NCBI RefSeq assembly: GCF_002904295.1
Contig: NZ_PPHG01000072.1
Span: forward strand, 248,001-312,000
Source: Amycolatopsis sp. CA-128772
GTDB taxonomy: Bacteria > Actinomycetota > Actinomycetes > Mycobacteriales > Pseudonocardiaceae
Direction of reading: 5' to 3'
Length of the DNA: 64,000 nt
Shown: positions 63,034-64,000 of the stretch, in pieces
Layout of the letters: every line of letters starts with the position of its first letter
Position numbering within the stretch: position 1 is the stretch's first letter
Program-made: the position numbers and the translations under genes
Notes under the pieces: generated by a model
Told to the model about the DNA's origin: nothing
What the model saw: only the letters and a program-made list of their open reading frames with translations
Databases searched by the model: none

Positions 63034-64000
63034 TTACTCCTCCCGGCCGATTTCGGCGGCTTCGAGGACGGCGAGGGCGTCGGGGACGAGGACGGCGGCG
63101 GAGTAGTAGGCGGAGACGAGGTAGGAGATGATGGCTTGTTCGTTGATGCCCATGAAGCGGACGTTGAGGCCGGGTTGGTATTCGTCGGGCAGGCCGGTTT
63201 GGTGGAGGCCGACGACGCCTTGGGCTTGTTCGCCGGTGCGCATGAGCAGGATGGAGCTGGTGCGGGTTTCGGTGACGGGGATTTTGTTGCAGGGCAGGAT
63301 GGGGATGCCGCGCCAGGCGGGGACGTGGTGGCCGCCGTAGTCGACGCTTGCGGGGTAGAGGCCGGCTTTGGTGCATTCGCGGCCGAAGGCGGCGATGGTT
63401 TTGGGGTGGGCGAGGAAGAAGCCGGGGTCTTTCCAGACGAGGGTGAGCAGGTGGTCGAGGTCGTCGGGGGTGGGTGGGCCGGTGCGGGTGGGGACGCGTT
63501 GGGCGAAGTCGGCGTTGTGGAGGAGCCCGAAGTCGGTGTTGTTGATCAGTTCGTGTTCCTGGCGTTCCCGCAGTGCCTCGACGGTGAGGCGGAGTTGTTG
63601 TTCGATCTGGTTCATGGGCTGGTTGTAGAGGTCGGCGACGCGGGAGTGGACGCGCAGGACCGTCTGGGCCACCGATAGTTCGTATTCGCGGGGGCGGGCT
63701 TCGTAGTCGACGAAGGTGGAGGGGAGGACGGGTTCGCCGTCGTGGCCGGAGGCGAGGGAGATTTCGGCTTCGCCGTGGTCGTTGCGGGCGGTGTCGCTGT
63801 TGCGGGCGAGGTAGCTCGCCAGGTGGGTTTGGAGGGTTTGGGAGCGGGCGAGGACGTCGTCGAAGTCGTGGCGGGGGAGGGTGAGGACGGTGGTGGTGGT
63901 GACGGCTTTGGCGGTGAATTCCCAGATGCCGTCGTGTTGGGTGAGGGTGGTGTCGCCGAAGTAGTCGCCGTCGGCGAGGGTGCCGAGGACGACTTGGTCG
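63034..64000 (-). CDS. Family 2B encapsulin shell protein, 5' end outside the window
   Basis: The gene runs off the right edge; 321 codons plus stop are visible. The visible start is a cyclic-nucleotide-binding-like domain (VVLGTLADGDYFGDTTLTQH, WEFTAKAVTTTTVLTLPRHD), followed by a linker and the HK97-like shell domain: LYNQPMNQIEQQLRLTVEAL, LTLVWKDPGFFLAHPKTIAA, GIPILPCNKIPVTETRTSSI, GLPDEYQPGLNVRFMGINEQ and AYYSAAVLVPDALAVLEAAE. This cNMP-insert form is the family 2B encapsulin, which builds protein nanocompartments; its cargo (often a terpene cyclase or polyprenyl transferase encoded next to it) would be outside the window to the right. Confidence 0.88.
   Translation of the reverse strand, partial: DQVVLGTLADGDYFGDTTLTQHDGIWEFTAKAVTTTTVLTLPRHDFDDVLARSQTLQTHLASYLARNSDTARNDHGEAEISLASGHDGEPVLPSTFVDYEARPREYELSVAQTVLRVHSRVADLYNQPMNQIEQQLRLTVEALRERQEHELINNTDFGLLHNADFAQRVPTRTGPPTPDDLDHLLTLVWKDPGFFLAHPKTIAAFGRECTKAGLYPASVDYGGHHVPAWRGIPILPCNKIPVTETRTSSILLMRTGEQAQGVVGLHQTGLPDEYQPGLNVRFMGINEQAIISYLVSAYYSAAVLVPDALAVLEAAEIGREE

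Overview
The window is about 73% GC by eye, with GTG starts, GGAGG-type ribosome sites, many 4-base stop/start overlaps, leaderless promoters, Tat-exported enzymes, F420-type enzymes and receptor-type Ser/Thr kinases. This points to a filamentous soil actinomycete, most likely Pseudonocardiaceae (Amycolatopsis-like). That genus call is inference from protein style, not from a search. No rRNA, tRNA, CRISPR array or intact mobile element was found.

Left third (1-17 kb): a secreted GH64-CBM6 beta-glucanase running off the left edge, then a divergent carbohydrate locus. Its minus-strand arm encodes a Tat-type lipoprotein, two permeases, a hydroxyacid dehydrogenase and a DUF2264 protein. Its plus-strand arm encodes a heparinase II/III-like protein and a DeoR-headed, LacI-bodied regulator, with a triple 10-bp repeat in the shared promoter. 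Next come a decayed kinase, a LacI regulator and two receptor Ser/Thr kinases whose extracellular ends are CBM2 cellulose-binding-type domains, then a STAS protein.

Middle (16.5-29 kb): a membrane formate dehydrogenase operon. Its large subunit has an in-frame UGA read as selenocysteine, followed by a clear SECIS hairpin. Three tiny coupled ORFs inside a repeat array join the Fe-S and membrane subunits. Then an MFS transporter, a second STAS protein, a class F sortase with a choice-of-anchor-type secreted partner, an IS481 remnant, DinB and methyltransferase genes, and a cupin regulator.

Right half (29-64 kb): a 2235-residue RHS/YD secreted toxin-like protein with a small downstream gene; a serine hydrolase; a 21-bp inverted repeat array; a CtpI-like P-type ATPase; an LLM oxidoreductase; a LysR gene facing a leaderless sdhCAB operon; a broken aminoglycoside phosphotransferase merging into 91-bp repeats beside an ArsR/MFS pair; a MarR/SnoaL pair; a Tat phospholipase C behind a PHO-box-like array; a frameshifted O-methyltransferase; a trans-4-hydroxyproline catabolic operon under an XRE-cupin regulator; a ruined CE15 glucuronoyl esterase; and, at the right edge, a family 2B encapsulin shell gene. 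The overall theme is plant-polymer use (GH64, CBM2 kinases, CE15) plus flexible electron donors (formate, succinate, hydroxyproline).
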